A stretch of 64,000 bases of DNA, taken from the NCBI RefSeq assembly GCF_002848265.1, contig NZ_CP025422.1, forward strand, positions 2,882,727 to 2,946,726, in the 5' to 3' direction. Positions within the stretch are counted from its first letter, which is position 1. Every line of letters starts with the position of its first letter. Positions 33,788 through 42,191 of this stretch are shown here, in pieces. This stretch comes from Zhihengliuella sp. ISTPL4. Its GTDB lineage: Bacteria > Actinomycetota > Actinomycetes > Actinomycetales > Microbacteriaceae. The notes under the pieces are model-generated. The model searched no databases and was not told where the DNA came from. It saw only the letters and a program-made list of their open reading frames with translations. Both the position numbers and the translations under genes were made by a program.

Positions 33788-34978
33788 ATGCGCGTCCTGG
33801 GACTGATCTCCGGCACCTCGCACGACGGGATCGACGCTGCCGTCGTCGACTTCACCGCCAACGGAGGTTTCACGGCGCACGGTGTCGACCTCCGGGGCAC
33901 GGTGCTCGCGTCCACGAGTGTCCCCTACGATGCCGAGCTGCGGGCGCGCCTCATCGCCGCGCTGCCCCCGGCGCAGACCACGCTGGCTGAGGTGGCCGAA
34001 CTCGACACCCTCATCGGCCAGGCGTTCGCCGACGTCGCGGCCGACATCGCGGCGGAGGTCGGCGGCGTCGACGCGGTGTGCTCGCACGGCCAGACCGTGT
34101 ACCACTGGGTCGACGGCGCGCACGCGCTCGGAACCCTGCAGATCGGGCAACCCGCCTGGATCGCTGAGAAGGTCGGTGTACCGGTCGTCGCCGACATCCG
34201 CATCCGCGACATCACCGCGGGCGGCCACGGCGCTCCGCTCGTGTCGTTCCTCGACGAGCTGCTGCTCCGCGGTCGCGCCGGCGTCTCGGCGGCGCTGAAC
34301 CTCGGCGGCATCTCGAACATGACCGTCGTCCGCCCGGACGGCCTCATCGCCTACGACATCGGCCCCGCGAACGCGCTGGTCGACGCGGTCATCGTCGCGC
34401 ACGACCTCAACCCGCTCGGCTATGACGACGACGCGGCGATCGCCCGGACCGGACGGGTCGACGAGGCGCTGCTGGACGCGATGCTCGCGGACCCGTACTA
34501 CGCCCTCACCCCGCCGAAGAGCACGGGTAAGGAGCACTTCCACCTCGCCTACGTGCACGAGCACCTCGCGGCGCAGGGACGCGAGATCGCGGTCGCCGAC
34601 GTCGTGCGCACGCTCACCGAGCTCACGGTCCGCACGGTCGCCCGCGACGTCGAGGCTGCCGGGATCGGCTTCCTCGCGGTGTCCGGTGGCGGCTGCCGCA
34701 ACCCGCTGCTCCTGGAGGGGCTCCGGGCCGCGCTGCCGCAGACCGAGGTCGTCCTGGCGGACGAGCTCGGCGCTCCCGCCGACAGCAAGGAGGCCATCCT
34801 CCTCGCTCTCATCGGCTGGTCGACCCTGCATGGCGTCCCCGCCATCGTTCCCGGCGGGACCGGTGCGCGCGAGCCGCGCATCCTCGGCACGATCACCCCG
34901 GGCGTCGGTCCGCTGCAGATGCCCGAATCGGTCGCGGCCATCGACTCACTGAGCCTCACGGACGCCTCGGCGTCCTGA
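33788..34978 (+). CDS. anmK: Anhydro-N-acetylmuramic acid kinase
   Basis: 396 aa; converts 1,6-anhydro-MurNAc to MurNAc-6-phosphate during cell-wall recycling. SGTSHDGIDAAVVDF (8-22), VCSHGQTVYHW, NLGGISNMTVV, PPKSTGKEHFHL and the DSKEA loop are all conserved in the AnmK family. Length is normal. GGAAGGA precedes the ATG. No murQ or nagZ is next to it. Confidence 0.95.
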   Translation: MRVLGLISGTSHDGIDAAVVDFTANGGFTAHGVDLRGTVLASTSVPYDAELRARLIAALPPAQTTLAEVAELDTLIGQAFADVAADIAAEVGGVDAVCSHGQTVYHWVDGAHALGTLQIGQPAWIAEKVGVPVVADIRIRDITAGGHGAPLVSFLDELLLRGRAGVSAALNLGGISNMTVVRPDGLIAYDIGPANALVDAVIVAHDLNPLGYDDDAAIARTGRVDEALLDAMLADPYYALTPPKSTGKEHFHLAYVHEHLAAQGREIAVADVVRTLTELTVRTVARDVEAAGIGFLAVSGGGCRNPLLLEGLRAALPQTEVVLADELGAPADSKEAILLALIGWSTLHGVPAIVPGGTGAREPRILGTITPGVGPLQMPESVAAIDSLSLTDASAS

Positions 34979-34999
34979 GCCGGCGGACTCAGCGCCGGC
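34960..34999. terminator. Two hairpins between convergent anmK and a small membrane gene
   Basis: GGACGCC-TC-GGCGTCC (34960-34975) overlaps the last anmK codons; GCCGGCG-N7-CGCCGGC (34979-34999) spans the gap and the opposite stop codon. Likely bidirectional termination without U-tracts. Confidence 0.5.
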
Positions 35000-35153
35000 G
35001 GTCGTCGTCGTCCCAGGGGCCTTCCCACCAGCCGGCGCGGCCGTCATCCTCGCCGCCGCGGCGGCGGGAGCGCACGAACTGCACGACGAAGACCGTCAGC
35101 GACGTGAGCGTGATGAGGATCAGGACGAGGAACAGCAGGTCGCTCTGGTTCAT
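34989..35153 (-). CDS. Small (54-aa) membrane protein
   Basis: One membrane helix (LLFLVLILITLTSLTVFVVQF, about 6-26), a basic RSRRR flank, then an acidic, Trp-rich tail (GWWEGPWDDDDRRR). The ATG overlaps the stop of the upstream YdeI-like gene (ATGA), strong evidence that it is translated. No known family. Confidence 0.65.
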   Translation of the reverse strand: MNQSDLLFLVLILITLTSLTVFVVQFVRSRRRGGEDDGRAGWWEGPWDDDDRRR

Positions 35154-35719
35154 GGGCGCTTCCCTTCTGCCGCATCCGCCACGATCTTCGCGATGCGGGT
35201 GGCCTTGGTCTCCGGACGCTTGGCCATCGCGATGTGCGTGAGGCCCATCTTCTTCACCGATTTCGGGAACGCATCCCAGGTCGCCCGCGCCGCCGGCACC
35301 GCGTCGAGGGCGGCGGTGAGCTCCGGCGGCTCGATGCCGGCCTCGGGACCGTCGAGCACGGTCCACGAACCGTTCGCCTTCGCCGTCTCCAGCGCGCGGA
35401 TGCCGGCCGGAGCGAGGAGCCCCGCCGCCTCCAGCTCCGCGATGCGCGCCTTGTTCGTCGCCGCCCAGCCGCTGCCCGGGCGTCGGGGGGAGAACCACTG
35501 GCCGCCGGTCTCGTCGTCGAACGTGCGCACCGGACCGTCGATCCACCCGAAGCACAGCGCCTGCCGGACGGCGTCCTCGTAGCCGACGCCGGTGGCGGAT
35601 CGCCCGCGCACGCTCAGCAGCCACACCCCGGCCGTGCGTTCGTGGTTCGCCTCGAGCCAGGCGCGCCACGCCGCGGCGTCCGCCGCCGTGACCCGCTCGC
35701 CATCGTCGAGGGCGCCCAC
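35150..35719 (-). CDS. YdeI/OmpD-associated family protein
   Basis: 189 aa; belongs to the group with YdeI of enteric bacteria (bacteriocin and peptide protection) by WRAWLEANHERTAGVWLL, YEDAVRQALCFGWIDGPVRTFDD and the C-terminal YdeI helix (WDAFPKSVKKMGLTHIAMAK). The molecular activity is not established. GTG start one base after the stop of the HAD-IIA gene; operon with it and with the 54-aa gene downstream. Confidence 0.85.
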   Translation of the reverse strand: MGALDDGERVTAADAAAWRAWLEANHERTAGVWLLSVRGRSATGVGYEDAVRQALCFGWIDGPVRTFDDETGGQWFSPRRPGSGWAATNKARIAELEAAGLLAPAGIRALETAKANGSWTVLDGPEAGIEPPELTAALDAVPAARATWDAFPKSVKKMGLTHIAMAKRPETKATRIAKIVADAAEGKRP

Positions 35720-35720
35720 G

Positions 35721-36530
35721 TCAGTCCTCGTCGAGGGTGGGGATCGAGTCGGTGATCGTCGGCAGGAGGTCGGCGACCGAGTCGACGATCTCGTCCGGAC
35801 GGAAGGGGTACTGCTCGATGATCCGCTGGTCGCTGATGCCGGTGAGCACGAGCACCGTGTGCAGACCCGCCTCGATGCCGGCGACGATGTCCGTGTCCAT
35901 CCGGTCGCCGATCATGCCGGTCTTCTTCGAGTGCGCGCCGATCTTGTTCAGGGCCGAGCGGAACATCATCGGGTTGGGCTTGCCGACGACGTAGGGCTCC
36001 TTGCCGGTGGCCTTGGTGATGAGGGCGGCGATCGCGCCCGTCGCCGGCAGCACCCCGTCGGCGCTCGGACCGGTGGCATCCGGATTCGTCACGATGAAGC
36101 GCGAGCCGTTGATGATGTGGCGGATGGCCTTGGTGATCGCTTCGAACGAGTAGTTGCGGGTCTCGCCGACGACGACGAAGTCGGGGTTCGTCTCCGTCAT
36201 GATGAAGCCGGCCTCGTGCAGCGCCGTGAGGATGCCGGCCTCGCCGATGACGAAGGCCGAGCCGCCGGGAAGCTGCTGCGCGAGGAAGTCGGCGGTCGCG
36301 AGGGCCGAGGTCCAGATGCGCTCCTCCGGCACGATCAGACCGCTCGCGCGGAGGCGGGCCGAGAGGTCCCGGGCTGTGAAGATCGAGTTGTTCGTGAGCA
36401 CGAGGTAGGGGATCTCGTTGCGCTCCCATCCGGCGAGGAGTTCGGATGCCCCGGGGATGGCGTCGTTCTCATGGACGAGCACGCCGTCCATGTCGGTGAG
36501 CCAGCATTCGATGTCGTCGCGGTGTGCCAT
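35721..36530 (-). CDS. HAD-IIA phosphatase (NagD-like)
   Basis: A 269-aa phosphatase of HAD subfamily IIA. Nucleophile motif WLTDMDGVLVHE (Asp13, Asp15), motif II VLTNNS, cap domain, Lys region VGKPNPMMFRSAL and motif III MIGDRMDTDIVAG. NagD-type enzymes act on small phosphates such as UMP, GMP or glycerol 2-phosphate. First gene of a three-gene operon. The TAGGCT -10 box is 6 bases before the ATG. Confidence 0.93.
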   Translation of the reverse strand: MAHRDDIECWLTDMDGVLVHENDAIPGASELLAGWERNEIPYLVLTNNSIFTARDLSARLRASGLIVPEERIWTSALATADFLAQQLPGGSAFVIGEAGILTALHEAGFIMTETNPDFVVVGETRNYSFEAITKAIRHIINGSRFIVTNPDATGPSADGVLPATGAIAALITKATGKEPYVVGKPNPMMFRSALNKIGAHSKKTGMIGDRMDTDIVAGIEAGLHTVLVLTGISDQRIIEQYPFRPDEIVDSVADLLPTITDSIPTLDED

Positions 36531-36536
36531 GTGCTC

Positions 36537-36542
36537 AGCCTA
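36537..36542 (-). promoter_or_regulatory. -10 box, leaderless promoter
   Basis: TAGGCT on the minus strand, 6 bases before the HAD-IIA ATG. Confidence 0.5.
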
Positions 36543-36559
36543 GAGGCCGCACCTTTCCT

Positions 36560-36624
36560 TTCGAATCGCCTGATCGGCCCCATCCCGAGCCGTTTCGCCG
36601 CACAGTGCGCGATTCGAACGGGGG
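36560..36624 (-). repeat. TTCGAATCGCC stop-codon-linked palindrome, copy 1
   Basis: Arms TTCGAATCGC and GCGATTCGAA, 10 bp each. On the minus strand it follows the mntR stop directly: TGACCCCCGTTCGAATCGC. The same stop-joined sequence is found after hemE and after the ArsR gene. Confidence 0.75.
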
Positions 36625-37257
36625 TCAGGCCGACAGCCACACCACGTTGCGGGCGGCGGCGGGCAACGGCGGCTCGGTGCCGTCGAGGGCGATTCCGGAC
36701 GGGGTCACCGTCACGGTCGTCCCCACGACGACCCCGTGGGACTCGAGGGTCCGCAGCAGTTCCGGGTCGCGGTCGTCGACGCGGAGCACGCGGCCGGTGT
36801 GTCCGTCCGGGGCGTCGGCGAGCAGCACGAAGGGCTCCCGCTCGATGCGGCCCTCCGCGTCGGGGATCGCGTCGCCGTGTGGGTCGAAGCGGGGCCGTCC
36901 CAGGCGCTCGTCGATGCCCTCGAGCAGCCGGTCGCTGATGGTGTGCTCCAGGACCTCGGCCTCGTCGTGCACCTCGTCCCACCCGTACCCGAACTCCTGC
37001 ACGAGCCAGGTCTCGATGAGGCGGTGGCGGCGGACCATCGCGAGGGCGCGGGCGGTGCCGGCCTCCGTCAGCCGGACCGCGCCATAGGGCACGTGCGACA
37101 CGAGTCCCGCGGCGGCGAGCTTCTTCACCATCTCCGTGACCGACGACGGGGCGATGCCGAGCTTCGCCGCCAGGACCGAGGGGGTGATCGGCGCGTCCTG
37201 CCACTCGGTATGCGCGTAGACGGTCTTCAGGTAGTCGTCAGCTGCCGGGGATGCCAC
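36625..37257 (-). CDS. mntR: Manganese-responsive DtxR/MntR-family repressor
   Basis: 210 aa. Winged helix-turn-helix (LAAKLGIAPSSVTEMVKKL, about 29-47), a dimerisation/metal domain (RRHRLIETWLVQEFGYGWDE, then VHDEAEVLEH), and a C-terminal FeoA-like SH3 domain. The residues matching DtxR Met10 and Cys102 are Asp8 and Glu101, as in B. subtilis MntR, which favours manganese over iron; other ligands His78, Glu82, Glu104 and His105 are kept. GTG start with a TAAGGT -10 box. It lies downstream of mntH on the same strand. Confidence 0.88.
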   Translation of the reverse strand: MASPAADDYLKTVYAHTEWQDAPITPSVLAAKLGIAPSSVTEMVKKLAAAGLVSHVPYGAVRLTEAGTARALAMVRRHRLIETWLVQEFGYGWDEVHDEAEVLEHTISDRLLEGIDERLGRPRFDPHGDAIPDAEGRIEREPFVLLADAPDGHTGRVLRVDDRDPELLRTLESHGVVVGTTVTVTPSGIALDGTEPPLPAAARNVVWLSA

Positions 37258-37263
37258 CCGTCA

Positions 37264-37269
37264 ACCTTA
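37264..37269 (-). promoter_or_regulatory. -10 box, leaderless promoter of mntR
   Basis: TAAGGT on the minus strand, 6 bases from the GTG start. Confidence 0.45.
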
Positions 37270-37301
37270 CGCGTACGGGTCGGCCGGCCTCACGGCCGGG
37301 G

Positions 37302-37625
37302 TCAGGCGCCCGCGGAGCCGAGCAGGATCACGGTCGCCTGCCCTGCGAAGAAGAGCACGAGGAATCCCAGGAGGGCGGCGGCGAGCGAGAGACGCCCGTC
37401 GAAGCCCTCCACCTCGGCGATGCCGACCTTCCGGGCGCGGAAGGCGAGGATCAGCGTGGCGACGCCGAGTGCGAGCTGGACCCAGGGGCTGGCGGGGCCG
37501 ATGACCTTCGGGAAGGCGATGAGGAGACCGCCGATGACGCCGGTCGCGAAGCCGCTCCAGGTGAGGAGGCGGACGGTGCGGCGAGCGGAGGCGGCAGACA
37601 TGGTTTCGAGCCTATCCGCCGTCAT
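37302..37625 (-). CDS. Small membrane protein between mntH and mntR
   Basis: 107 aa with three hydrophobic segments (about 24-42, 47-62, 80-104). The ATG overlaps the mntH stop (ATGA); an internal ATG eight codons on is an alternative start. Coupling to mntH suggests a role in manganese transport or export, but no family was recognised. Confidence 0.65.
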   Translation of the reverse strand: MTADRLETMSAASARRTVRLLTWSGFATGVIGGLLIAFPKVIGPASPWVQLALGVATLILAFRARKVGIAEVEGFDGRLSLAAALLGFLVLFFAGQATVILLGSAGA

Positions 37626-38905
37626 GCCCCCGTCAGCACCAGCCAGAGCAGGGCCGCATTCAGGGCGATGAGGAGCACCGAGGCCACGATGCCGGCGACC
37701 GTCGTCCACACCCGGTTTGCCCAGACTCCGAGGGTGCGGCGCTGCGCGGTGAGGGCGACGAGCGGGATGAGCGCAAACGGGATGCCGAACGACAGCACGA
37801 CCTGGCTGAGGACGAGGGCGAGCGTGGGGTCCACCCCGATGCCGAGGATCACGAGGGCGGGGATGAGCGTCACCAGGCGGCGGGCCAGCAGCGGAATGCG
37901 CACATGCAGCAGGCCGTGCATGATCTCGGCGCCCGCGTATGCGCCGACGGAGGTCGAGGCGAGACCCGAGGCCAGCAGCCCCACGGCGAAGAAGGTCGCC
38001 ACGACCGGGCCGAGGCCTGAGGCGAGGGCGGCGTGCGCACCCTCCAGGGAGTCGGTGCCGGCCACCCCCGCGAGGTTCGCCGCAGCGAGCAGGAGGATGC
38101 CCAGGTTCACGGAGCCGGCGATGACCATCGCGATCGTCACATCCCAGCGCGTCGCCGTGAGCAGGCGGCGGATCCGCGAGGTCTCGACGCGGGCGGCCTC
38201 CTCGGTCGTCTCGGTGCTCGTCGCGCCGAACCGGTCGCGGGCCAGAGAGGAGTGCGCGTAGATCGCGTGCGGCATGATGGTGGCGCCGAGGATCGAGGCG
38301 GCGAGGAGCACGGACCCCGTGTCCTCGAAGCGGGGCACGAGGCCGCTCACCACGCCGGCCGGATCCGGCGGCGCGAGGAACAGGCCGGCCATGAAGCCGA
38401 TCGTGATCACGAACATGAGGCCGATGATCACGAACTCGAAGGGCCGGGCGCCGCGACGGTTCTGCACAGCGAGAAGGACCATCGACACCGCGCCGGTGAT
38501 GAGGCCGCCCCACAGCAGCGGGACGCCGAAGAGCAGGTTCAGGGCGACGGCGCCGCCGATGACCTCGGCCAGGTCGGTCGCCATCGCGACCAGTTCCGCC
38601 TGCAGCCAGTAGGCGCGGCGGGCCCACGGCCGTCGTAACCGCCCGCCCAGCACCTCCGGGAGGCTCTGGCCGGTGACGACGCCGAGCTTCGCGGACAGGT
38701 ACTGGATCAGCCAGGCCATGACGTTGCCGGCGACGACCACCCACACGAGCAGGTAGCCGTACTGTGCGCCCGCCGTCATGTTGCTGGCGACGTTGCCGGG
38801 ATCGAGGTAGGCGACGCCCGCCACCAGCGCAGGACCGAGCAGCCACAGCAGGCGCGGCGGAGCAGTGCGAGCGGGGATCAGCGAGGCGTCGGAAATTTTA
38901 GGCAC
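37622..38905 (-). CDS. mntH: Nramp-family divalent metal (manganese) transporter
   Basis: 427 aa, 11 membrane segments. Helix 1 carries the metal-binding DPGNVASN motif (about 36-43) and helix 6 carries MPHAIYAH, the two unwound segments that bind Mn2+ in Nramp proteins. It imports manganese, and possibly iron, with protons. GTG start; the -10 box TACGGT lies 6 bases upstream between two DtxR/MntR-type boxes. Operon with a small membrane protein, and mntR follows. Confidence 0.95.
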   Translation of the reverse strand: MPKISDASLIPARTAPPRLLWLLGPALVAGVAYLDPGNVASNMTAGAQYGYLLVWVVVAGNVMAWLIQYLSAKLGVVTGQSLPEVLGGRLRRPWARRAYWLQAELVAMATDLAEVIGGAVALNLLFGVPLLWGGLITGAVSMVLLAVQNRRGARPFEFVIIGLMFVITIGFMAGLFLAPPDPAGVVSGLVPRFEDTGSVLLAASILGATIMPHAIYAHSSLARDRFGATSTETTEEAARVETSRIRRLLTATRWDVTIAMVIAGSVNLGILLLAAANLAGVAGTDSLEGAHAALASGLGPVVATFFAVGLLASGLASTSVGAYAGAEIMHGLLHVRIPLLARRLVTLIPALVILGIGVDPTLALVLSQVVLSFGIPFALIPLVALTAQRRTLGVWANRVWTTVAGIVASVLLIALNAALLWLVLTGA

Positions 38906-38940
38906 ACCGAAACCGTAGCGTATTTTTCGGCGAGCCTAAA
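38897..38940. promoter_or_regulatory. Double MntR-type operator over the mntH promoter
   Basis: TTTAGGCACACCGAAA (38897-38912) and TTTCGGCGAGCCTAAA (38925-38940) are inverted copies of one box. The first covers the start codon and transcription start, the second the upstream promoter region; the -10 box TACGGT (38912-38917) lies between. This fits repression by the MntR encoded nearby. Confidence 0.65.
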
Positions 38941-38997
38941 TCTCCTATCGCGGTTGCAGCGACACGCTCGCCGCTCGGAAGCCGGTCGACGCGGCGA

Positions 38998-39003
38998 TAG
39001 CCT
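38998..39003 (+). promoter_or_regulatory. -10 box, leaderless promoter
   Basis: TAGCCT, 6 bases before the ATG of the TrmH-family gene. Confidence 0.45.
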
Positions 39004-39009
39004 GGCGGG

Positions 39010-39675
39010 ATGGATTCCCAGCGCCCCGAGAGCACGGACCCGCCCGCCCCCGGTGGGTCTCCGGCGCAGCCCGGATACGGCGTCGGACCGTGGCCGGGAG
39101 GACCGTCCGCCTGGCCTGAGGGAGACCACTACGATCCGGAACTCCTCGCCGAGGGCGACACCCGAAACGTGATCGATCGCTATCGCTACTGGCGGATGGA
39201 GGCGATCGTCGCCGACCTCGACATCCGGCGTCATCCCTTCCATGTGGCGATCGAGAACTGGCAGCACGACATGAACATCGGCTCCATCGTGCGCAGCGCC
39301 AACGCGTTCCTCGCCGACACGGTGCACATCATCGGCCGTCGTCGCTGGAACAAACGAGGCGCCATGGTCACCGACCGCTACCAGCACGTCGTGCACCATG
39401 AGGACATCGCCGGCTTCGCTGCCTGGGCTGAGGCGGAAGGGCTGCCCGTCATCGCGATCGACAACGTCGACGGAGCCGTACCCGTCAACCACGCCGACCT
39501 GCCGCGCTCCTGCGTCCTCCTCTTCGGCCAGGAGGGGCCGGGACTGTCACCGGAGGCGCTGGACACCGCTTCGGGTCACATCGAGATCACGCAGTACGGG
39601 TCGACCCGCTCGATCAACGCGAGTGCCGCCGCCGCGGTCATCATGTACGAGTGGTGCCGACGCCACGCTGAGTGA
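39010..39675 (+). CDS. SpoU/TrmH-family RNA 2'-O-ribose methyltransferase
   Basis: 221 aa. A Pro/Gly-rich N-terminal 45 residues precede a SPOUT knot domain with all three motifs: NWQHDMNIGSIVRSANAF (motif 1, Asn and Arg present), LLFGQEGPGLS (motif 2) and QYGSTRSINASAAAA (motif 3). It methylates a ribose 2'-OH of tRNA or rRNA using S-adenosylmethionine; the target base is not known. Confidence 0.9.
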   Translation: MDSQRPESTDPPAPGGSPAQPGYGVGPWPGGPSAWPEGDHYDPELLAEGDTRNVIDRYRYWRMEAIVADLDIRRHPFHVAIENWQHDMNIGSIVRSANAFLADTVHIIGRRRWNKRGAMVTDRYQHVVHHEDIAGFAAWAEAEGLPVIAIDNVDGAVPVNHADLPRSCVLLFGQEGPGLSPEALDTASGHIEITQYGSTRSINASAAAAVIMYEWCRRHAE

Positions 39676-39760
39676 CCAGCATGGTCGGTCGTGGGGTGCT
39701 GTATTCCGCTGTGCCCAGCGTTTGGGGAGAACTCGCCCTATTTCGTCGGCTGGGGAGGAG

Positions 39761-41083
39761 TCACACCGAAGCGGTGAGCCATCGCCCGGAGCGTACCCGC
39801 CATCCCAGCGTCGCCAGCCGTGCGAGCAGGTACACGCCGAAGAACGCGACCGCGAGCCACACGAGGCCGGCGGTGCCGTCGACCCCCGTCGCAGCGATGA
39901 TCGCCAGCGCAGGCAGGAACGGCACGAGGTTCAGGCCTCCCGCGATCGCCAGGTACCGGGCGTCGTTCGCTCCCATCAGCACGCCGTCGAGCACGAACAC
40001 CACACCCGCGATGGGCTGCGCCACCGCGAGCACGATCAGAGCCGGCTGCACCACGTCCGCCACTGCCCGGTCGCCGGTGAAGACGATGCCGAGCACTCCG
40101 GAGAGGGCGGCGATGATGACGCCGACCACCACGCCGAACCACGCCCCCCACGCGACCGTCCGCCCCAGCACCCGGCGTACCTGCGCCTCATCCCCGGCGC
40201 CCAGCTCCTTGCCGATCAGCGCCTGCGCCGCGATCGCGAGCGCGTCGAGGGCGAACGCCGCCGCCGAGAAGATGGTGAACACGATCTGCCAGCCGGCGAG
40301 CTCTTCCGTGCCGATCCCCGTCGCCACGGCCACGGTTGCGAGCAGCGCGATGCGCAGGCTCACCGTGCGCAGGAACAGCCAGCCGCCCGAGGTCGCGGTG
40401 TGGCGCAGGCCGTCCCGCTGGGCGCGCAACGAGGCGCTGTGCCGGGTCGCGAGGCGCTGGACCACCAGCGCGTACGCCGCGACCATGCCCCATTGTGCCG
40501 TCACGGTGCCCGCCGCGGAGCCGGCGATGCCCCAGCCGAGGCCGTAGATGAAGAGCCAGTTCAACAGCGCGTTCGCCCCGAAGCCGAGCCCCGCGATCCA
40601 CAGCGGCGTCATGGTGTCCTGCATTCCGCGCAGGAGCCCGGTGGCGGCGAAGACGATGAGCATCGCGGGGAGCCCCCACATCGAGATCACGAGGTACTCG
40701 TTCGCCTGGGCCGCGACCTCGGGGCTCGCCCCGAACAGGGAGACGAGCCAAGGGGAGGACACGGCGCCGACGACGGCGAGCACGGCCCCCAGGCCGAGCG
40801 CGAGCCACATGCCGTTGATCCCGACCGAGACCGCCTCGCCCGGTCGCCCGGCCCCGAACCGTCGAGCAACGGCCGGGGTCGTGGAGTACGCGAGGAAGAC
40901 CATGAGGCCGACGATCGTCTGCAGCACGGCTCCGGCGATGCCGAGCCCGGCGAGGGGGACGGTGCCGAGGTGGCCGACGAGGGCGGCATCGACGATGAGG
41001 AAGGCCGGCTCCGCGATGAGCGCTCCGAGGGCGGGGACCGCCAGGCGCAGGATCTCGCGGTTCAGGGAGGTGCGGGCGGCCAT
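39761..41083 (-). CDS. MATE-family efflux transporter (DinF-like)
   Basis: 440 aa, 12 membrane segments in two homologous halves, each starting with an LAVPALGALIAEP-like or related segment. VDAALVGHLGTVPLAGLGIAG matches the DinF branch. It would export cationic drugs or metabolites using H+ or Na+. Its start has TAGGCT 6 bases upstream on the minus strand. Divergent from a DUF1992 gene. Confidence 0.92.
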   Translation of the reverse strand: MAARTSLNREILRLAVPALGALIAEPAFLIVDAALVGHLGTVPLAGLGIAGAVLQTIVGLMVFLAYSTTPAVARRFGAGRPGEAVSVGINGMWLALGLGAVLAVVGAVSSPWLVSLFGASPEVAAQANEYLVISMWGLPAMLIVFAATGLLRGMQDTMTPLWIAGLGFGANALLNWLFIYGLGWGIAGSAAGTVTAQWGMVAAYALVVQRLATRHSASLRAQRDGLRHTATSGGWLFLRTVSLRIALLATVAVATGIGTEELAGWQIVFTIFSAAAFALDALAIAAQALIGKELGAGDEAQVRRVLGRTVAWGAWFGVVVGVIIAALSGVLGIVFTGDRAVADVVQPALIVLAVAQPIAGVVFVLDGVLMGANDARYLAIAGGLNLVPFLPALAIIAATGVDGTAGLVWLAVAFFGVYLLARLATLGWRVRSGRWLTASV

Positions 41084-41089
41084 CCTCCG

Positions 41090-41095
41090 AGCCTA
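41090..41095 (-). promoter_or_regulatory. -10 box, leaderless promoter of the MATE gene
   Basis: TAGGCT on the minus strand, 6 bases before the ATG. Confidence 0.5.
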
Positions 41096-41176
41096 TGACC
41101 TGTCGTCGACACCCGAGACCGCGGCCCTGACCGGACGTAGGGTGAAGGAGGAGCTCCGAGCGGACGGAGGCGCATC

Positions 41177-41713
41177 ATGACGGATCCCCGTGAGGCGGCC
41201 GCGCGCTATCGCGCCCGCCAGCAGCAGGGCCGTCGTGCGGAGGACGACAGCGACACCCCGTCCGCGGCGGCGGTCGACCGAGCCGCCTTCGTCGAGTCCG
41301 CGATCCAGGTCGCCATCCGTCGCGGCGACTTCGACGACCTGCCGGGCGCCGGGAAGCCGCTCGAGGGGCTCGGTGACCACCACGATCCGGACTGGTGGAT
41401 CCGCCGCAAGATCGAGACGGAGGGGCTGACCGGGCTCGGCCCTCCCGCCATCCTGCTGCGCACCGAGGACCGCGAGCTGGACGGCCAGCTCGACCTCCTC
41501 GGTCGGGAGTCCGACGTGCGCGAGGTGCTCGAGGACTTCAACCGCCGCGTGCGCGAGGCGCGCCGGCAGCTGCAGGGCGGACCACCCGTCGTGACACCGT
41601 TGCGCGATGTGGAAGCGGAGGTCGCCGCATGGGCGCAGCGCCGGGCGACACGGCCCGCCCCGCCCGAGACGCCATCCCGACGCCGACGTCTCGGTCGTCG
41701 GCGCCGGGGATGA
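41177..41713 (+). CDS. DUF1992 protein (DnaJ homologue subfamily C28-like)
   Basis: 178 aa. The signature FVESAIQVAIRRGDFDDLPG followed by GKPLEGL and DWWIRRKIETEGL is the DUF1992 domain found in the human DNAJC28 relatives; no J domain is present here. A charged helix (EVLEDFNRRVREARRQL) and a basic tail (RRRRLGRRRRG) follow. Function unknown. GGAGG precedes the ATG. Stops converge with the DoxX gene one base apart. Confidence 0.88.
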   Translation: MTDPREAAARYRARQQQGRRAEDDSDTPSAAAVDRAAFVESAIQVAIRRGDFDDLPGAGKPLEGLGDHHDPDWWIRRKIETEGLTGLGPPAILLRTEDRELDGQLDLLGRESDVREVLEDFNRRVREARRQLQGGPPVVTPLRDVEAEVAAWAQRRATRPAPPETPSRRRRLGRRRRG

Positions 41714-41714
41714 C

Positions 41715-42191
41715 TCAGTCCTCCGGTCCCTCCACCGGGCGCGCCCGCCGCGCCCGCAGCCAGCCGTCCACCCCGAATCGTCCGGCGGTGACGATCAGCA
41801 ACACCGTCGAGGACAGCACCAGCATGACCGGGTACTGCGCGATCAGCTGATCCGCGCTCCAGTAGAGCGCCAGGGTCCCGGCCGAGACGAAGGCGACCGC
41901 TCGGGTGAGCGCACCCGCGACGAGGAGGATGCCGAGGCCGACCTCCAGCGCCGGGATCACCACCCCGAAGAACGGAGACGCCGAGGCCATCGCCGCGCCG
42001 AGCGGATCGAAGAACGCCGGCACCCTCGTGTTCCCCTGCGCGCTCTGCGCCACGAGCTCGATGTCAGCGGCCCCGAAGCCCGCCCGGTACTTGAGGACGC
42101 CCTCGATCAGCCACAGGACCCCGACCACGACCCGGGCGGCCGCCCCCAGCAGCGAGCCGATCAGGAGGCGAGCGGATCGTGGCGCGATCAT
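41715..42191 (-). CDS. DoxX-family membrane protein
   Basis: 158 aa with four membrane helices. VLWLIEGVLKYRAGF near residue 30 and FFGVVIPALEVGLGILLVAG near 80 are typical of DoxX/DoxD-like proteins, some of which take part in quinone or thiol redox chemistry. The ATG overlaps the stop of the DM13 lipoprotein gene, so the two act as one unit. Confidence 0.85.
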   Translation of the reverse strand: MIAPRSARLLIGSLLGAAARVVVGVLWLIEGVLKYRAGFGAADIELVAQSAQGNTRVPAFFDPLGAAMASASPFFGVVIPALEVGLGILLVAGALTRAVAFVSAGTLALYWSADQLIAQYPVMLVLSSTVLLIVTAGRFGVDGWLRARRARPVEGPED

